Source: Lutjanus erythropterus (Eukaryota; Chordata; Actinopteri; Lutjaniformes; Lutjanidae). From it: DNA of 64,000 nucleotides. Position numbers and translations under genes: made by a program. The DNA lies in contig CM034592.1 of the NCBI GenBank assembly GCA_020091685.1, forward strand, positions 44,602,611 to 44,666,610, read 5' to 3'. This document shows positions 48,850 to 61,166 of the stretch, in pieces. How positions within the stretch are numbered: the stretch's first letter is position 1; each line of letters begins with the position of its first letter. The notes under the pieces are model-generated. The model was not told the origin of the DNA. It saw only the letters and a list, made by a program, of their open reading frames with translations, and searched no databases.

Positions 48850-50365
48850 AGATAAAGAGGACGATTATATTCATGATGTATATATGTATATAAAATGTAC
48901 TGTATATATAAGTATATATATGTACATTTAACATTCTTAAACTGAGATGAACTTGATAGTGTATTGTGAGAGACACTGTAGTATAAATAGAAAGAGAGAA
49001 ATATTAATACAGAAGAAAATGTCATTGGTTTGGGTGCAGTAATAATATGGATCAATAATGAGACATGAGAGTGAAACTTTATCACAAAATATTTTCAGTA
49101 GGTTTGAACTGAAGTCTTAATATTAATTCAAGCTTTTGTTGTAGGAAGAAATATCTGTTTGGTGCACAGCCTTAAAAAAATGTATTTTTTCCTCTGGTCT
49201 GGTTTTATTGCAGCAGGTAACAATCAAGGAAACTTCTGCACCAACCTGGTGATATGTGGAAAGACTGTATTGTTAATGTTATTAATGTTTATAAGTTAGT
49301 TAGACACGCCGTCTGTCTGTATGTTCTTATTTTATCTCCTTGTTTTGCTGCTCGAGACGCTTCAACAACCAAAAACATTGGTCATTTTCATTCTGATGTC
49401 TTTATGTCTTTTCTAATTAAGGATATTTTTTCTCAAATTATTTTTTCTTCCCCTCTCCCTTTTTTTAATGAGTTATTTGTTATTTGTCTGAAACCAGATC
49501 TGTGTTGAACACAAGCTGAAGAGATTTTCAGGTTTTCTTCTAAATGAGACTCTTGACTTGACTGTGCTGTAGTTTGTTTAGAGCCTAAAGTTACCTTATT
49601 ACTTCTGCTGATTGAATTTATGTTTGTAAAAGTTGTGAAAGTGGTGTTTTGTTTGTTTGTACTGTTTATTAATACTACAGTATTGTACATTATTGATCTT
49701 TACAGTTTTTCTCAATCAGTTTTGACTCATTTCTCTCAACAGTCTTAACTTTCTCTAAACTGTAAGAGCAACTGTCACAACTGTTTCATCAAACATCTCA
49801 ACATTATTGCATGTTTGCAAAAGGTAGTAACTCAGACAAAACATTTTTTGTTGACACTGACTGCTCACTTATAGTTTGAGTCTAAAGTCTAAAGTTTGAG
49901 TTGTGTGATGCACGACAGCATTCAGCTGGTAGAGAGTGGAAGTTTTGTCTCTGAATGCTGTTGTGTAGACTTTTTTTTTTTTAACTTAGTTTTTATGTCA
50001 ATTCCAGCAACTTATACAATCATTTTCAGAATTTTCGTGCTGTTTTTTCTATTTTGTTACAGCTGTGTTTATATGGTTTATTGTCAAACAACAATAAATG
50101 AAAATAAAATAAACACATCCCAGTGTAACGTATTAATTTTGAAATAAAACAAAGGTTTAAATTAGAAAAAATAATGATGAACAAAAATGCTAAGAAAAAT
50201 TAAAAGGAGTTAATAAATAAATAAGTGAAAGACAAAAGGTCAAAGGTCAGGGAGGGAGCTAAAAAATGACCTACAATTTCCTGTTTGTACTTTTATCAGA
50301 AACTCCTCGACCGGGGCGAGCTCCAAAACTTTATTCCACTCTTTATGTTTTGTTAGAAAATTCCT

Positions 50366-50599
50366 TCATTGTAAATATGTAAAGAAGTCTGTTTTAGGAA
50401 GCATGTGTTCCTCCTCTAACTGTTCAAATGACTTCAGGCTGCCGTCCTTACAGAGTTGGTGGAGATTAGTGAGTCCATGTTCTGCACATTTTCTAAACCC
50501 TGCATCTATATGTGAGGGTGTAAAATCCTTTATATATCTAATGTTGGTTAGTGCTGATGTTGCTTTAATAAATCCAAATGATAGTTTAGTTTTCCTCAA
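50366..50599 (-). mobile_element. LINE ORF2 C-terminal fragment (minus strand)
   Basis: The minus-strand translation contains HGLTNLHQLCKDGSLKSFEQ and LPKTDFFTYLQ, closely matching the 'GI.....L...G.L.SFEQL...F.L....FFRYLQ' block of L1/Tx1-like ORF2 proteins of fish. Only this 78-codon piece is open, so it is a decayed insertion. Confidence 0.65.
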
Positions 50600-50779
50600 A
50601 ACACAGGATTAAATCATAAGTTTCCCTTTTGTCTTTTAATTTAGAATTTAACTTTAAGTGCATAAAGCCCTGAAGTTACATCATCCGCCTCACTAGGTGG
50701 CGGCATGTACTTTGGTTTGTAAACCACCATTCAAATCAGAGAAGAAGAAAACGAAGAAAAAGAGGGAAAACGCGCAGCT

Positions 50780-50940
50780 GAGAAAGAAAAGAGAGAAAAG
50801 TGTAAAAACTACAACATCACTGCTTCACCCTGCTGATACACACTGAATATGAGTTTGACTGAAAACACGATTCAAAGTGAAAGTAAATGTTGGTGAAGTT
50901 AGAAGAGGAGGGAGGAGAGAGATAGACTCCACACTGATCA
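50780..50940 (+). pseudogene. Orphan TRIM 5' leader/promoter relic
   Basis: Contains 'gagagaaaagtgtaaaaact', 'caccctgctgatacacactg', 'aatatgagtttgactgaaaa' and 'agttagaagaggagggagg', matching in order the leader exon and 5' intron of genes 1-3. The donor GGTGAG is changed to ATATGAG, and the match stops at the position where the acceptor and coding exon should follow. A truncated duplication. Confidence 0.7.
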
Positions 50941-51579
50941 AGTAATATATGTACAAACAAGAAGATATAACACTTCAAATGACAATAAATACATTAAATA
51001 ATGTCATCAGAAAGTAATATAAGTGAGTAGATGAGGGGAGGAAAATATAAGTAAACAAACAAATAAATACATACATAAATACCTGAACATAAACAATAAT
51101 AAATTAAAAGAAAAGAAAAGAACATAATCTTTCCTACTGTGACAGACTCATTTAAGTCAAATCTGAGTAAATATTGATTAACTGACATGTCTTTCTTATT
51201 AGTTACAAATTCAAGAAACATAAAATAACACTCAGCTTCACTTTAAAATAACTTAAAGTCTGTGGTTGAATGAAGGAATTTAACTTTATAAATATGAAAC
51301 TTCCCTAATAAAATAAAATCAAGAGGTTATCAATAGTGTATAAGTTGATATCCTTACATTCAAAACAGTTATGTCTTTCCCCTCAGTGATTATCACATGT
51401 TGTTTTAAAAAATATAAAATTCTCAAAATCTTTCCAGAATCTAACAGTCAGAGCAACAAAATAAAATAGTGAGTTATAGTTTATTGTTCAGTTTTGCAAA
51501 AACTACAGTTAACACAACATGTAGTGTTAAATATCATTTAGTCAACAACCTGCTGCAGACTATCAGCAATAAATCAGTA

Positions 51580-51979
51580 GTTTGGAATAAAACACATCCT
51601 GTGTTTCATGTTAGAGAACAACAGTCAGCAGAGGAGGCGTGACAAAGCATCACTTTTCACATGACTCACCCGAAAGAAAGCGGGAAACAGTTTGTTCTTC
51701 TTCCTCATTCAAAAGAGATGCACAGACTGAAAAACAGTCGATCAGATTCACCTTGAGATCAAACTAACTTCTTCCTCTGAGTGAGTTCAGCTACAGGAGA
51801 GAAAAGTGGAAAACTACAACACTGCTGCTTCAACCTGCTGATACACACTGAAGGTGAGTTTGACTAAAAACACGACTCAAAGTGAAAGTAAATTTCAGTG
51901 AAGTTAGTAGAGGAGGGAGGGGAGCCGTGACTGACTGTACTTTCTGTCTGCTGTGTTTTCAGCTTCACTCACAGACAAA
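51580..51979 (+). promoter_or_regulatory. TRIM gene 3 promoter, non-coding exon 1 and 5' intron
   Basis: The leader exon ends at 51853, the intron is 51854-51962 (109 nt, GT-AG), and exon 2 starts CTTCACTCACAGACAAAATG. Upstream 'gaaagaaagcgggaaacagt' aligns with the shared GAAACAGTTTGTT box. Confidence 0.65.
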
Positions 51980-53368
51980 ATGTCTTCAAGATTAGAGGAG
52001 GATCTCTGCTGTCCAGTCTGTCAAGAGATCTTCAGAGATCCTGTTCTTCTGTCATGTAGCCACAGCTTCTGTAAAGACTGTCTGCAGCACTGGTGGAGAG
52101 AGAAACGAACACGTGAGTGTCCAGTTTGTAAGACAGTTTCGTCAAACAGACATCCACCTCGTAACCTGGTGTTAAAGAACCTGTGTGAGGCCTTCTTGTT
52201 GGAGAGAGATCAGAGAGATTCAGAGGATTTCTGCAGTCTGCACTCTGAGAAACTCAAACTCTTCTGTCTGGACCATCAGCAGCCAGTGTGTCTCGTCTGC
52301 AGAGATTCAGAAAAACACACCAACCACAGATTCAGACCCATCGATGAAGCTGCAGAACAACACAAGAAGAACCTTCAGGAAACTCTGGAGCCTTTAAAGA
52401 AGAAGTTAAATGATTTTGAACAAGTTAAAGTGAAGTTTGATCAAACAGCAGAACACATTAAGATCCAGGTCAGACACACAGAGAGGGAGATTAAGGATCA
52501 GTTTAAGAAGCTTCACCAGTTTCTAAATGAGGAAGAGGAGGCCAGGCTGGCTGCACTGAGGGAGGAAGAGGAGCAGAAGAGTCAGATGATGAAGGAGAAG
52601 ATGGAGGCTCTGAGCAGAGAGATAGCAGCTCTTTCAGACACAATCAGAGACACAGAGGAGCAGCTGAGAGCTGAAGACGTCTCATTCCTGCACAAATACA
52701 AGGCTGCAGTGGAAAGAGTCCAGCAGCGCCTCCTGCTGGAGGATCCACAGCTGCACTCAGGAGCTCTGATAGACCAGGCCAAACATCTGGGCAACCTGAC
52801 CTTCAACATCTGGAACAAGATGAAGGACATGGTCTCCTACACTCCTGTCATTCTGGACCCAAACACTGCTGATCCAGACCTCCTCCTGTCAAAACATCTG
52901 ACCAGAGTGAGAGGACTACAGAAACAGCAGCTTCCTGATAATCCAGAAAGGTTTGATAAATACTGCTCTGTTCTGGGCTCTGAGGGCTTTAACTCAGGGA
53001 CTCACAGCTGGGATATCAAGGTTGGAGACAATAGAGGCTGGTGTCTGGGTGTGTCTGCAGAGTCTGTTCAGAGAAAGGGATCCATACAGTCTGGATTATG
53101 GAGAATAAGTTTATTTAATGGTCAGTACTCAGCACACTGCCCACTAGCTCCACCCATTGTTCTCCAAGTGCAGAAGAAGCTCCAGAGGATCAGAGTGAAT
53201 CTGGACTGGAACAGAGGAAAGTTGTCGTTCTCTGATCCTGATACTAACACACACATACACACCTTCACACACACTTTCACTGAGAGGATGTTTCCATGCA
53301 TTCTCACTCGAGATAAACTGAAGATATTACCACTGAAGGTCTGTGTGACAGTGGAACAGAGAAGTTAG
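51980..53368 (+). CDS. TRIM gene 3: RBCC-PRY/SPRY E3 ligase
   Basis: 462 residues in one coding exon, starting [16 protein letters not shown]-box2 ([10 protein letters not shown]) and coiled coil are as in gene 2 with a handful of substitutions ([15 protein letters not shown]). The SPRY has [16 protein letters not shown], loop HCPLAPPIV and ILTRDK. Some of these blocks recur in gene 6 on the opposite strand (GDNRGW, HCPxAPP) and in the gene 4 fragment (SWDIKVGDN), which suggests gene conversion. It is followed directly by a gene 2-type 3' flank and then the gene 4 SPRY cassette. Confidence 0.93.
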   Translation: MSSRLEEDLCCPVCQEIFRDPVLLSCSHSFCKDCLQHWWREKRTRECPVCKTVSSNRHPPRNLVLKNLCEAFLLERDQRDSEDFCSLHSEKLKLFCLDHQQPVCLVCRDSEKHTNHRFRPIDEAAEQHKKNLQETLEPLKKKLNDFEQVKVKFDQTAEHIKIQVRHTEREIKDQFKKLHQFLNEEEEARLAALREEEEQKSQMMKEKMEALSREIAALSDTIRDTEEQLRAEDVSFLHKYKAAVERVQQRLLLEDPQLHSGALIDQAKHLGNLTFNIWNKMKDMVSYTPVILDPNTADPDLLLSKHLTRVRGLQKQQLPDNPERFDKYCSVLGSEGFNSGTHSWDIKVGDNRGWCLGVSAESVQRKGSIQSGLWRISLFNGQYSAHCPLAPPIVLQVQKKLQRIRVNLDWNRGKLSFSDPDTNTHIHTFTHTFTERMFPCILTRDKLKILPLKVCVTVEQRS

Positions 53369-53680
53369 AGATAAAGAGGACGATTATATTCATGATGTAT
53401 ATATGTATATAAAATGTACTGTATATATATGTATATTTAACATTCTTAAACTGAGATGAACTTGATAGTGTATTGTGAGAGACACTGTAGTATAAATAGA
53501 AAGAGAGAAATATTAAGACAGAAGAAAATGTCATTGGTTTGGGTGCAGTAATAATATGGATCAATAATGAGACATGAGAGTGAAACTTTATCACAAAATA
53601 TTTTCAGTAGGTTTGAACTGAAGTCTTAATATTAATTCAAGCTTTTGTTGTAGGAAGAAATATCTGTTTGGTGGAACAAG

Positions 53681-54259
53681 ATGAAGGAGATGGTCTCCTA
53701 CACTCCTGTCATTCTGGACCCAAACACTGCAGGTCCAATACTCGTCCTGTCCAAAGATCTGACCAGTGTGAGACGACTACAGAAACAGCAGCTTCCTGAT
53801 AATCCAGAGAGGTTTGATTATTATCCCTCTGTTCTGGGCTCTGAGGGCTTTAACTCAGGGACTCACAGCTGGGATATCAAGGTTGGGGACAATACAGGCT
53901 GGTGTCTAGGTGTGTCTGCAGAGTCTGTTCAGAGGAAAAGAAATGTACAGTCTGGATTATGGGTAATAATGTTCCTTAAAGATAAATACTCAGCACACTG
54001 CCAACCAGGTCCACCAGTTGTTCTCCAAGTGCAGAAGAAGCTCCAGAGGATCAGAGTGAATCTGGACTGGAACAGAGGAAAGTTGTCGTTCTCTGATCCT
54101 GATACTAACACACACATACACACCTTCACACACACTTTCACTGAGAGGATGTTTCCATACATTCTCACTAAGGATAAACTGAAGATATTACCACTGAAGG
54201 TCTGTGTGACAGTGAAGAGAGAAGTTAGTGATAAAGATGATTCGTGTCACGTTTCTTAA
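53681..54259 (+). pseudogene. TRIM gene 4: PRY-SPRY-only fragment joined to gene 3 flank
   Basis: Homology starts at TGGAACAAG (codons WNK, residue 278 of the full genes), directly after 3'-flank DNA shared with gene 2; RING, B-box and coiled coil are absent. The open frame from ATG at 53681 covers a complete PRY-SPRY of 192 residues, with loops [25 protein letters not shown] and ILTKDK. A one-base deletion near the usual stop shifts the end from VEQRS to [15 protein letters not shown]. The frame is also open back to 53654, just after a ttgttgtag acceptor-like site, so use as an alternative SPRY exon of gene 3 is conceivable but unproven. The 3' flank resembles genes 1 and 6, not genes 2 and 3. 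Confidence 0.8.
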
Positions 54260-55290
54260 AAGGAAAAGTCACTAAAGATCAACCTGTTCAGCTGCAGCTG
54301 CTGTCTGAGTATTCTAAAGACACATTTATTGATGTTTGTTATTTTTTTTAAACATTTTTATTTTCTTTTTGTCATAATTCAGTTAGCCTTTTGTTTTCAT
54401 TGTCCATCTTTTCATGTGTGCAATTATTTTTCTTTTATCTTAACATTTGATTCTTTTGCTTTTTTTTTTTTTTTTTTTTTAATTTAAATTGTTCTTTTTT
54501 ATTTTGCCCTATGTGTGAATAGATGAAGACCAGCAAACACTTTACTGAAGCTCATGTTGATCCACATAAAGAAATTGATTTATCTATGACTGCATGTTTG
54601 AGCAGACAATCCCTCTTCAGGTCCAACAAACTTTATTTTGAATTTTCATCCAAGTTTCCAAACAATCCATGTTTAATTAATGATATATGAAATGTTTATC
54701 ATTATGTTTACAATATGTCAATATATATATATATAATTATCCACAATATATGAATAATTTTCTGTTTGATTTAATGTAGCCAAGATGATTTTGTCTGTAA
54801 AAGTGTTTTCAGTTTGTCAGAGGAATCGTCATTTTATTTAAGGTGGACGTCTCTGTTTACATTCAGACTTTCTGTCTGAATGTAAAAGCCAAAAATTTGC
54901 AAAATTATAAAATTGGCAAAAATAAATAGCAACAAAAGGACCATAAAAACAAGCTAAAATGTTTGGTTCCTGGTTGGATATTATTCATTAGCTGGAATTC
55001 GATCATAAGATGAAGTATTGGACAAATTAAAACTTCCTCTCGAGGAGAAAATGAACATTTCCACCAAATTTAATCACAATCCTTAAATATCAAGATATTT
55101 CACCAAAAACTAGTGACGGCTGGATGAAGCCTTACGAAGCTCTGTGGCTTTTTTTTTTTTTCAGAGGAAAAAATATTAGAAATGTGATTTCTTAAACCCT
55201 AATTTCAGAGACGCAGATGACAGCTGAAGGTTCTATTAGGAGAAGAACATGCAGAACAATGTGACAAATATATTTTAATTAATCTAAGAA

Positions 55291-55292
<2 letters not shown>

Positions 55293-55336
<44 letters not shown>
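55293..55336. repeat. (AC)n microsatellite
   Basis: Pure (AC)n of 44 bases, not next to a recognised exon. Confidence 0.97.
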
Positions 55337-55338
<2 letters not shown>

Positions 55339-55666
55339 ATTTGCTGGTTTAAACCCACTTTTTGTGCTTTTTCTTTGTGTGTGTATCTTATTTTACTTAG
55401 TAAATCACATTGATTTCAGAATTGTTTTTTCTTATTGAAATAAATAAATGTGTGCTACTCTTTTTTTTAATGTATCAGTCACACTTTTGCCATTTTGTTT
55501 TTAAAACATTCATGACAATAAAGCTGTTGGGAACAAACCTTCAATCCCCATATTTTGCTATTTTTATTTATTTTTTTCATAAATCAGTGGTATTGGTTCC
55601 CCGTTATGTCTTGCTATGGGTTTCACAAATGTTTAAAAGAGCTACTATCTTTGATGAAGCCACATT

Positions 55667-55705
55667 AAAGGGATAGTTCACCCAAAAATGAAAATTCAGT
55701 CATTA
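55667..55705. mobile_element. Fragment of the palindromic MITE
   Basis: AAAGGGATAGTTCACCCAAA followed by AATGAAAATTCAGTCATTA, the same terminus as the element at 12696-12808. Only one arm is preserved. Confidence 0.75.
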
Positions 55706-57587
55706 GTTTAGTTTGGGGTTTAGTTTCTCAGTCCACAAAACACTGCAGGAGTTTCACAGGAAAACAGTGTCGTTAGGGAGATTCTGCAACGCTGTTTTCA
55801 CTGGATTGGTTTAGTGGCAGTTTGCAACCAGCATAATATGTACGTTACTGCCACCTTCTGGTCTGGAGGATTAAAGCCTGCTAAAGAAAGGAGAAAAAGG
55901 AGGAATCAGTAATATATCCACTGTAATTAGATTAAGGAAACATGCTAAATAGAACTCATGGGACCTTAATTTGGAAAATAAATGAACGGTAGTCAAACTA
56001 ATTATTGACAATTATTTTGTCTTTATTCAAATCCACATTAGCTTCTACAAAGTGAACACTGGTGGGAAAAAAATAAAGAATAGAATCATCTCCTTTAACT
56101 GCTTTGTTGAGTAACTAATTACATGTAACAGGATTACTTAGTCTGGATACAAAAAAGACAACTGTATTCCATTACAGGTACATACATAGACATTCAGTTT
56201 ACTGTCAGAGAGCACAAAATAAACCAGAAAATATAAAATATTCATACTGAAGATGCTGAAATCAGACAGAAATTGGACATTTTTCCCGAACAAAAAAGCC
56301 CAAAACGATGAATTAATTATCAAAATAGTTGGCAATTAATTTAATAGTCAATTAATAATCAATTACTGAACCAATTAATCATTGCAGCTATGCATATGTA
56401 TAAATACTTGAGGTGAAACTGCACTGTTAGTGTAAGCACAATGGTGGGTGAGTGTACTGTACTTTTTAACTTAAATAACTATTGTAAGTTTCTATTATTT
56501 CTATTTATTTTTTATTCTATCTGTTCTTTCTATATCCCTGAGTTGCTCTGACATCTGAATTTTCCTACAAGTACTACCCATGGAAAAGAAAAAAAAAAAA
56601 TCCGTGCTTGACAAATATGAGTTTTAACAATTCCTTGTGACAATAAATCATTTAAATACGTAATTGATTCAGTTCATGTAATCCTAACACTGACAGGTAA
56701 CAGGCAACAAAAAATCTCTGTTTATATTCCACGTAGATCATAAACCCTTGAATATAAAAACAGCTGAATGAAAACACTTGACAAATATAAATATAAAGTT
56801 ATAAATAATTCAAAGCGGTCAGCAGGGCAGGCTTACTTTCATTTCTTTGTCCTTCCCTCCTCTGCCCACTGAGCTCCAGAGGAACTCGTCCAGCACCATT
56901 TAAAACATTTTCCAAGAGAGTCATGAGGCGGTGCATTTATCCGAGTTGATCTCTTATCTCAGACATAATCTGCTCCAGAGCAGGTCAGCCGCTCAGTTTA
57001 AGTTACCACGGAGACGTAGCCTGGTAAGAAGTGAGCCACTGTTACAGAACCAAAAATCTTGGATTTTACCTTGTTGACTATGAATCTTGCGTCGTAGCAC
57101 TGATCCCTGGACTCAACATGAGTTTGTCTGAGGTGATCTTTGATGGGGACGTGTGTGTACACAAAAATCACAAGAAAATCCATTGGACTCCCCTTGAACT
57201 GATTCTCATTTCTTCTTTTTTCACATCAGGTTCTACAAAGTGGTTCCTGGGGGATGTACAACAAAGTTAGATCAGCATCGGCAGGCTGAACAAAACCTGA
57301 GACTCCCTGAGACGGTGGTTGTCACCTTGCTTTGTTAACCAGGTTTTCTTGTTCAGTCTTAATGTGTGTTCCCATAAAAAGGGTTGTCCCGCACAAAATG
57401 GACTAATTATATACTGTCTATTTTAGTTAAGAGGAGATGTAGAGCTATGAAGAATATCAGAAAAAATATTACCTCAAAAAGCAACACTGGTGTCAGAAAA
57501 CTACTAATCAACTCAAAGCGCTCTTAGTTCCTAAACATAAATACAAGTTAAAAGACAGCCACCTCCATGACAATAAAAACCTTATCT

Positions 57588-58976
57588 CTAACTTCTCTGT
57601 TCCACTGTCACACAGACCTTCAGTGGTAATATCTTCAGTTTATCCCCACTGAAAATGTATGGAAACATCCTCTCAGTAAAAGTGTGTGTGAAGGTGTGTA
57701 TGTGTGTGTTAGTATCAGGATCAGAGAACGACAACTTTCCTCTGTTCCAGTCCAGATTCACTCTGATCCTCTGGAGTTTCTTCTGCACTTGGAGAACAGT
57801 GGATGAACCAGATCGACAGCATGCTGAGTATTTACCATTATGGAACATTATTACCCATAATCCAGACTCTAGGAGTCCCTTCCTCTGAACAGACTCTGCA
57901 GACACACCCAGACACCAGCCTGTACTGTCTCCAACCTCCACATCCCAGCTGTGAGTCCCTGAGTTAAAACCTTCAGAGCCCAGAACAGAGATGAATTTAT
58001 CAAACCTCTCTGGATTATCAGGAAGCTGCTGTTTCTGTAGTCCTCTCACACTGGTCAGAACTTCAGACAGGAGAACTCCTGGATGAACAGTGTTTGAGTC
58101 CAGAATGACAGGAGTGTAGGAGACCATGTCCTTCATCTTGTTCCAGATGTTGAAGGTCAGGTTGCCCAGATGTTTGGCCTGGTCTATCAGAGCTCCTGAG
58201 TGCAGCTGTGGATCCTCCAGCAGGAGGCGCTGCTGGACTCTTTCCACTGCAGCCTTGTATTTGTGCAGGAATGAGACGTCTTCAGCTCTCAGCTGCTCCT
58301 CTGTGTCTCTGATTGTGTCTGAAAGAGCTGCTATCTCTCTGCTCAGAGCCTCCATCTTCTCCTTCATCATCTGACTCTTCTGCTCCTCTTCCTCCCTCAG
58401 TGCAGCCAGCCTGGCCTCCTCTTCCTCATTTAGAAACTGGTGAAGCTTCTTAAACTGATCCTTAATCTCCCTCTCTGTGTGTCTGACCTGGATCTTAATG
58501 TGTTCTGCTGTTTGATCAAACTTCACTTTAACTTGTTCAAAATCATTTAACTTCTTCTTTAAAGGCTCCAGAGTTTCCTGAAGGTTCTTCTTGTGTTGTT
58601 CTGCAGCTTCATCGATGGGTCTGAATCTGTGGTTGGTGTGTTTTTCTGAATCTCTGCAGACGAGACACACTGGCTGCTGATGGTCCAGACAGAAGAGTTT
58701 GAGTTTCTCAGAGTGCAGACTGCAGAGATCCTCTGAATCTCTCTGATCTCTCTCCAACAAGAAGGTCTCACACAGGTTCTTTAACACCAGGTTACGAGGT
58801 GGATGTCTCTTTGGAGAAACTGTCTTACAAACTGGACACTCAAGTGTTCGTTTCCGTGTCCACCAGTGCTGCAGACAGTCTTTACAGAAGCTGTGGCCAC
58901 ATGACAGAAGAACAGGATTTCTGAAGACATCATGGCAGACTGGACAGCAGAGATCTTCCTCTAGTCTGGAAGCCAT
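57588..58976 (-). CDS. TRIM gene 5: RBCC-PRY/SPRY E3 ligase
   Basis: 462 residues in one coding exon; start is the ATG at 58976 (in-frame extension upstream is intronic and opens with GTG). The RING differs from plus-strand copies ([32 protein letters not shown]) but keeps all C3HC4 ligands, and the central acidic/basic B-box and coiled coil match gene 2. The PRY-SPRY has [31 protein letters not shown] and IFSGDK. Residues 1-277 differ from gene 6 at one position (K56 versus N56), whereas the SPRY differs at about 30. Confidence 0.93.
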   Translation of the reverse strand: MASRLEEDLCCPVCHDVFRNPVLLSCGHSFCKDCLQHWWTRKRTLECPVCKTVSPKRHPPRNLVLKNLCETFLLERDQRDSEDLCSLHSEKLKLFCLDHQQPVCLVCRDSEKHTNHRFRPIDEAAEQHKKNLQETLEPLKKKLNDFEQVKVKFDQTAEHIKIQVRHTEREIKDQFKKLHQFLNEEEEARLAALREEEEQKSQMMKEKMEALSREIAALSDTIRDTEEQLRAEDVSFLHKYKAAVERVQQRLLLEDPQLHSGALIDQAKHLGNLTFNIWNKMKDMVSYTPVILDSNTVHPGVLLSEVLTSVRGLQKQQLPDNPERFDKFISVLGSEGFNSGTHSWDVEVGDSTGWCLGVSAESVQRKGLLESGLWVIMFHNGKYSACCRSGSSTVLQVQKKLQRIRVNLDWNRGKLSFSDPDTNTHIHTFTHTFTERMFPYIFSGDKLKILPLKVCVTVEQRS

Positions 58977-59403
58977 TTTGTCTGTGAGTGAAGCAGAAAA
59001 CAGAGACAGAAAGTAGTCAGTCACGGCTCCCCTCCCCCCTCTACTAACTTCACTGAAATTTACCTCCACTTTGAGTCGTGTTTTTAGTCAAACTCACCTT
59101 CAGTGTGAAGCAGCAGTGTTGTAGTTTTCTCTCCTGTAGTTGAACTCACTCAGAGAAAGTAGTTAGTTTGATCTGAAGGTGAATCTGATCGATCTTTTTT
59201 CAGTCTGAACGTCGCTCTTAAATCAGGAAAAACACACTGTTTCCTTTGCACCTTTGCCGCCGGTTATTTGAACCTTCGCTAAGCCCCACCTCCCAACAGC
59301 AACCGTCCAATCATAGCTTAGCAACCGTATCTAGGGCTGTGGGTCGTTCCATGTCTCTACGGGTTGAAGGTGAGCAGGAGGGTCTGAGAAGAGCGATACC
59401 CGG
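58977..59403 (-). promoter_or_regulatory. TRIM gene 5 leader, 5' intron and promoter
   Basis: Donor gtgagt at 59097 as in the plus-strand genes, but the plus-strand acceptor TTTTCAG reads TTTTCTG here (58998-58994). The next AG, cactcacag at 58983-58982, is the likely acceptor, giving a 116-nt intron and only five leader bases before the ATG. Further up, 'aaggaaacagtgtgtttt' is the diverged GAAACAGTTTGTT box, and a CCAAT box lies in 'gtccaatcatagc' near 59307. Confidence 0.65.
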
Positions 59404-59499
59404 CGTTTGTCTGGTCGGTGACGTCTTTTTGTGTACTTTCTAAAAAACGTGAAACACAAGAGCACACGTGTCATGAATGGATTAAACTCTGCTCCAACA

Positions 59500-59620
59500 T
59501 GAGCTGCGACAAACAATCACAGCGGCCCGACATTCGTCGCCTCAGACGCGAGATGTTCGCGCGCGTATCCACGTCACAATATGGCGGTTGTTCAGCAGAG
59601 ACTGATAACCGGCGCACTGC
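59500..59620. promoter_or_regulatory. CpG-rich promoter-like island
   Basis: CpG-dense stretch with 'cacgtcac' (CRE-like, about 59569-59576), ATATGGCGG (YY1-like, 59579-59587) and 'gttcgcgcgcg' (E2F-like). Unlike the surrounding AT-rich DNA. It could be a distal TRIM promoter or the start of an unseen transcript; a plus-strand frame at 59418-59675 crosses it but has no recognisable domain. Confidence 0.4.
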
Positions 59621-59699
59621 AAAAAAGCACATCGTTGTTTTAGTTCATGCCTTTAAATGCGTTTACTATTATTAAAAGTCATTGTAGCTCACCCATTAC

Positions 59700-61160
59700 T
59701 CTGATCGCTGCGTTTCTCCTCTCCCTGCAATCTGTTTAAAGAATAATCCAGCCAGATCAAACGAAAATGCCTTAAAAAGTAATTAATTTCATCATCAGTT
59801 TTTGAATTGATGTATTGATCTACTTGATCACCTTTTAATGGCTTTTATTTCGTTTTATCTCTGTTCAAATGTGTGGAGTCAATTGTTTCTATAAGGATGG
59901 AGGGTTCAGATGCACAGCTGAGGTGCAGCTGCAGCTCCTCTGACCTGCTGGAACAAACAGCGAATAAAAGAAACAGAAACTTTTTTTGTAGGGGGAAAAA
60001 ACTCCTGATTATTTTTGTACATACATGTGTTTAAGCATTTAGTTTAATCTCAACTCAAACAAGGGGATACACACAGAAAACCGAAATTCTGTGTCCCTGT
60101 GTCTCCAACACTTCTCCGCTCAGGTGGGATTCCCTGATAATATTTTTGATAGTATTTGATAATATTCCCTGATAATATCTTTGTGTGTACGCGTAGGTGA
60201 ATCCTCAGTTGAATCCTCCAGGTCTCCTGTGTTTATTTGAGCTATCCATCCACCCCACCTCCCCCGAATGCGGACTTTCTCGCACCTTTTACTCCTGTCA
60301 TGTTTACGACGATCACTAGGAGGCGCCGCCTAACAATAAATGGATATATCAGTTAGAATGAGCTGCTTGCACACTTTTCTGGTGAGGATGGGCTGGAAAT
60401 GGCTTAGAGAGTCCTGTCTTTTCAAAGTGTGTATTTTCAAAATAAAAGGCTCTGTGCAGACTTGAGATTATAAAAACAGGCAAAGAAGAAACTGTGCCAA
60501 CTGTGTCACCTACTTATCCCTGGTAAAAGCACAAAAATCAAGAAAAGAGGACTAAATAAACCATATTTCTTGAAGTAAACATAATCAGGTGGCCAAAAAG
60601 CTCTGCTTCTGTCACACAGCTGGTGGGACATGCAGCCTCGTGGAGGAAAGATCAAAGGTGTGGTGCAGATATGAACATGCTGTTCAATCTGTAAAGTGTA
60701 GCAAAACAGTAAACACCATTTCCAGATTGAACATACCTCTGATTATGAAGCTACAGATAATGAAGTACTGCAGTTCCTCTCAGTGAGTGTAGGTTGGTGT
60801 TTTTGAAGGTCCCAGTCTCGACCGCTCAACACCACAACTGTTGGACATATTCTGCCTCTGCACTCTCTGATTTATTTGTTAGCATGATAACTGGGATTGG
60901 ATGTAAAACTTCCTGCTTCAAATGCAACCAACTAACTAATTTCTAATTGTCACTCATCCCTGCCTCTCTTCACACACAGTGAATGCAGGAGACAGGAGAA
61001 GAAGCTGTGGCCATGTGGGAGGACATGTCAGTCAAATCCTCTGTCATAAAATTTGGCTACCGAAACCACAAAAAGTTCATCTGTACAACCACGTCCAAAA
61101 GAAAACACAGCAGTGTGTAAATTCTTCAATGCAGCACTTACTGAGATGACTGAGACCACC
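59700..61160. other. Spacer between TRIM genes 5 and 6
   Basis: No gene recognised. 60210-60345 is the inverse paralogue of the DNA upstream of gene 2 (46.71-46.80 kb). The remainder shows nothing I can name. Confidence 0.5.
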
Positions 61161-61166
61161 TTTAAC

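Larger units (their letters stand above)
48850..51560. other. Spacer between TRIM genes 2 and 3
   Basis: 48850-49164 is a 3' flank nearly identical to that after gene 3 (53369-53673), including an (AT)-rich 'atatatgtatataaaatgta' stretch. The rest is AT-rich, with a LINE fragment at 50366-50599. At 50790-50930 there is a decayed copy of the TRIM leader ('actgcttcaccctgctgata', 'gagtttgactgaaaacacga', 'gaagaggagggagg') without a downstream coding exon, i.e. a relic TRIM 5' region. Confidence 0.6.
54260..57580. other. Spacer between convergent TRIM fragment 4 and gene 5
   Basis: No gene recognised. Contains T-rich runs (54.46-54.48 kb), a perfect 13-bp-arm hairpin at 54856-54886, a (CA)n at 55293-55336, a MITE fragment at 55667-55705 and AT-rich repeats. 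54.57-54.68 kb ('catgtttgagcagacaat', 'ggtccaacaaactttatt') is another copy of the gene 1/gene 6 3'-flank element. Confidence 0.55.
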
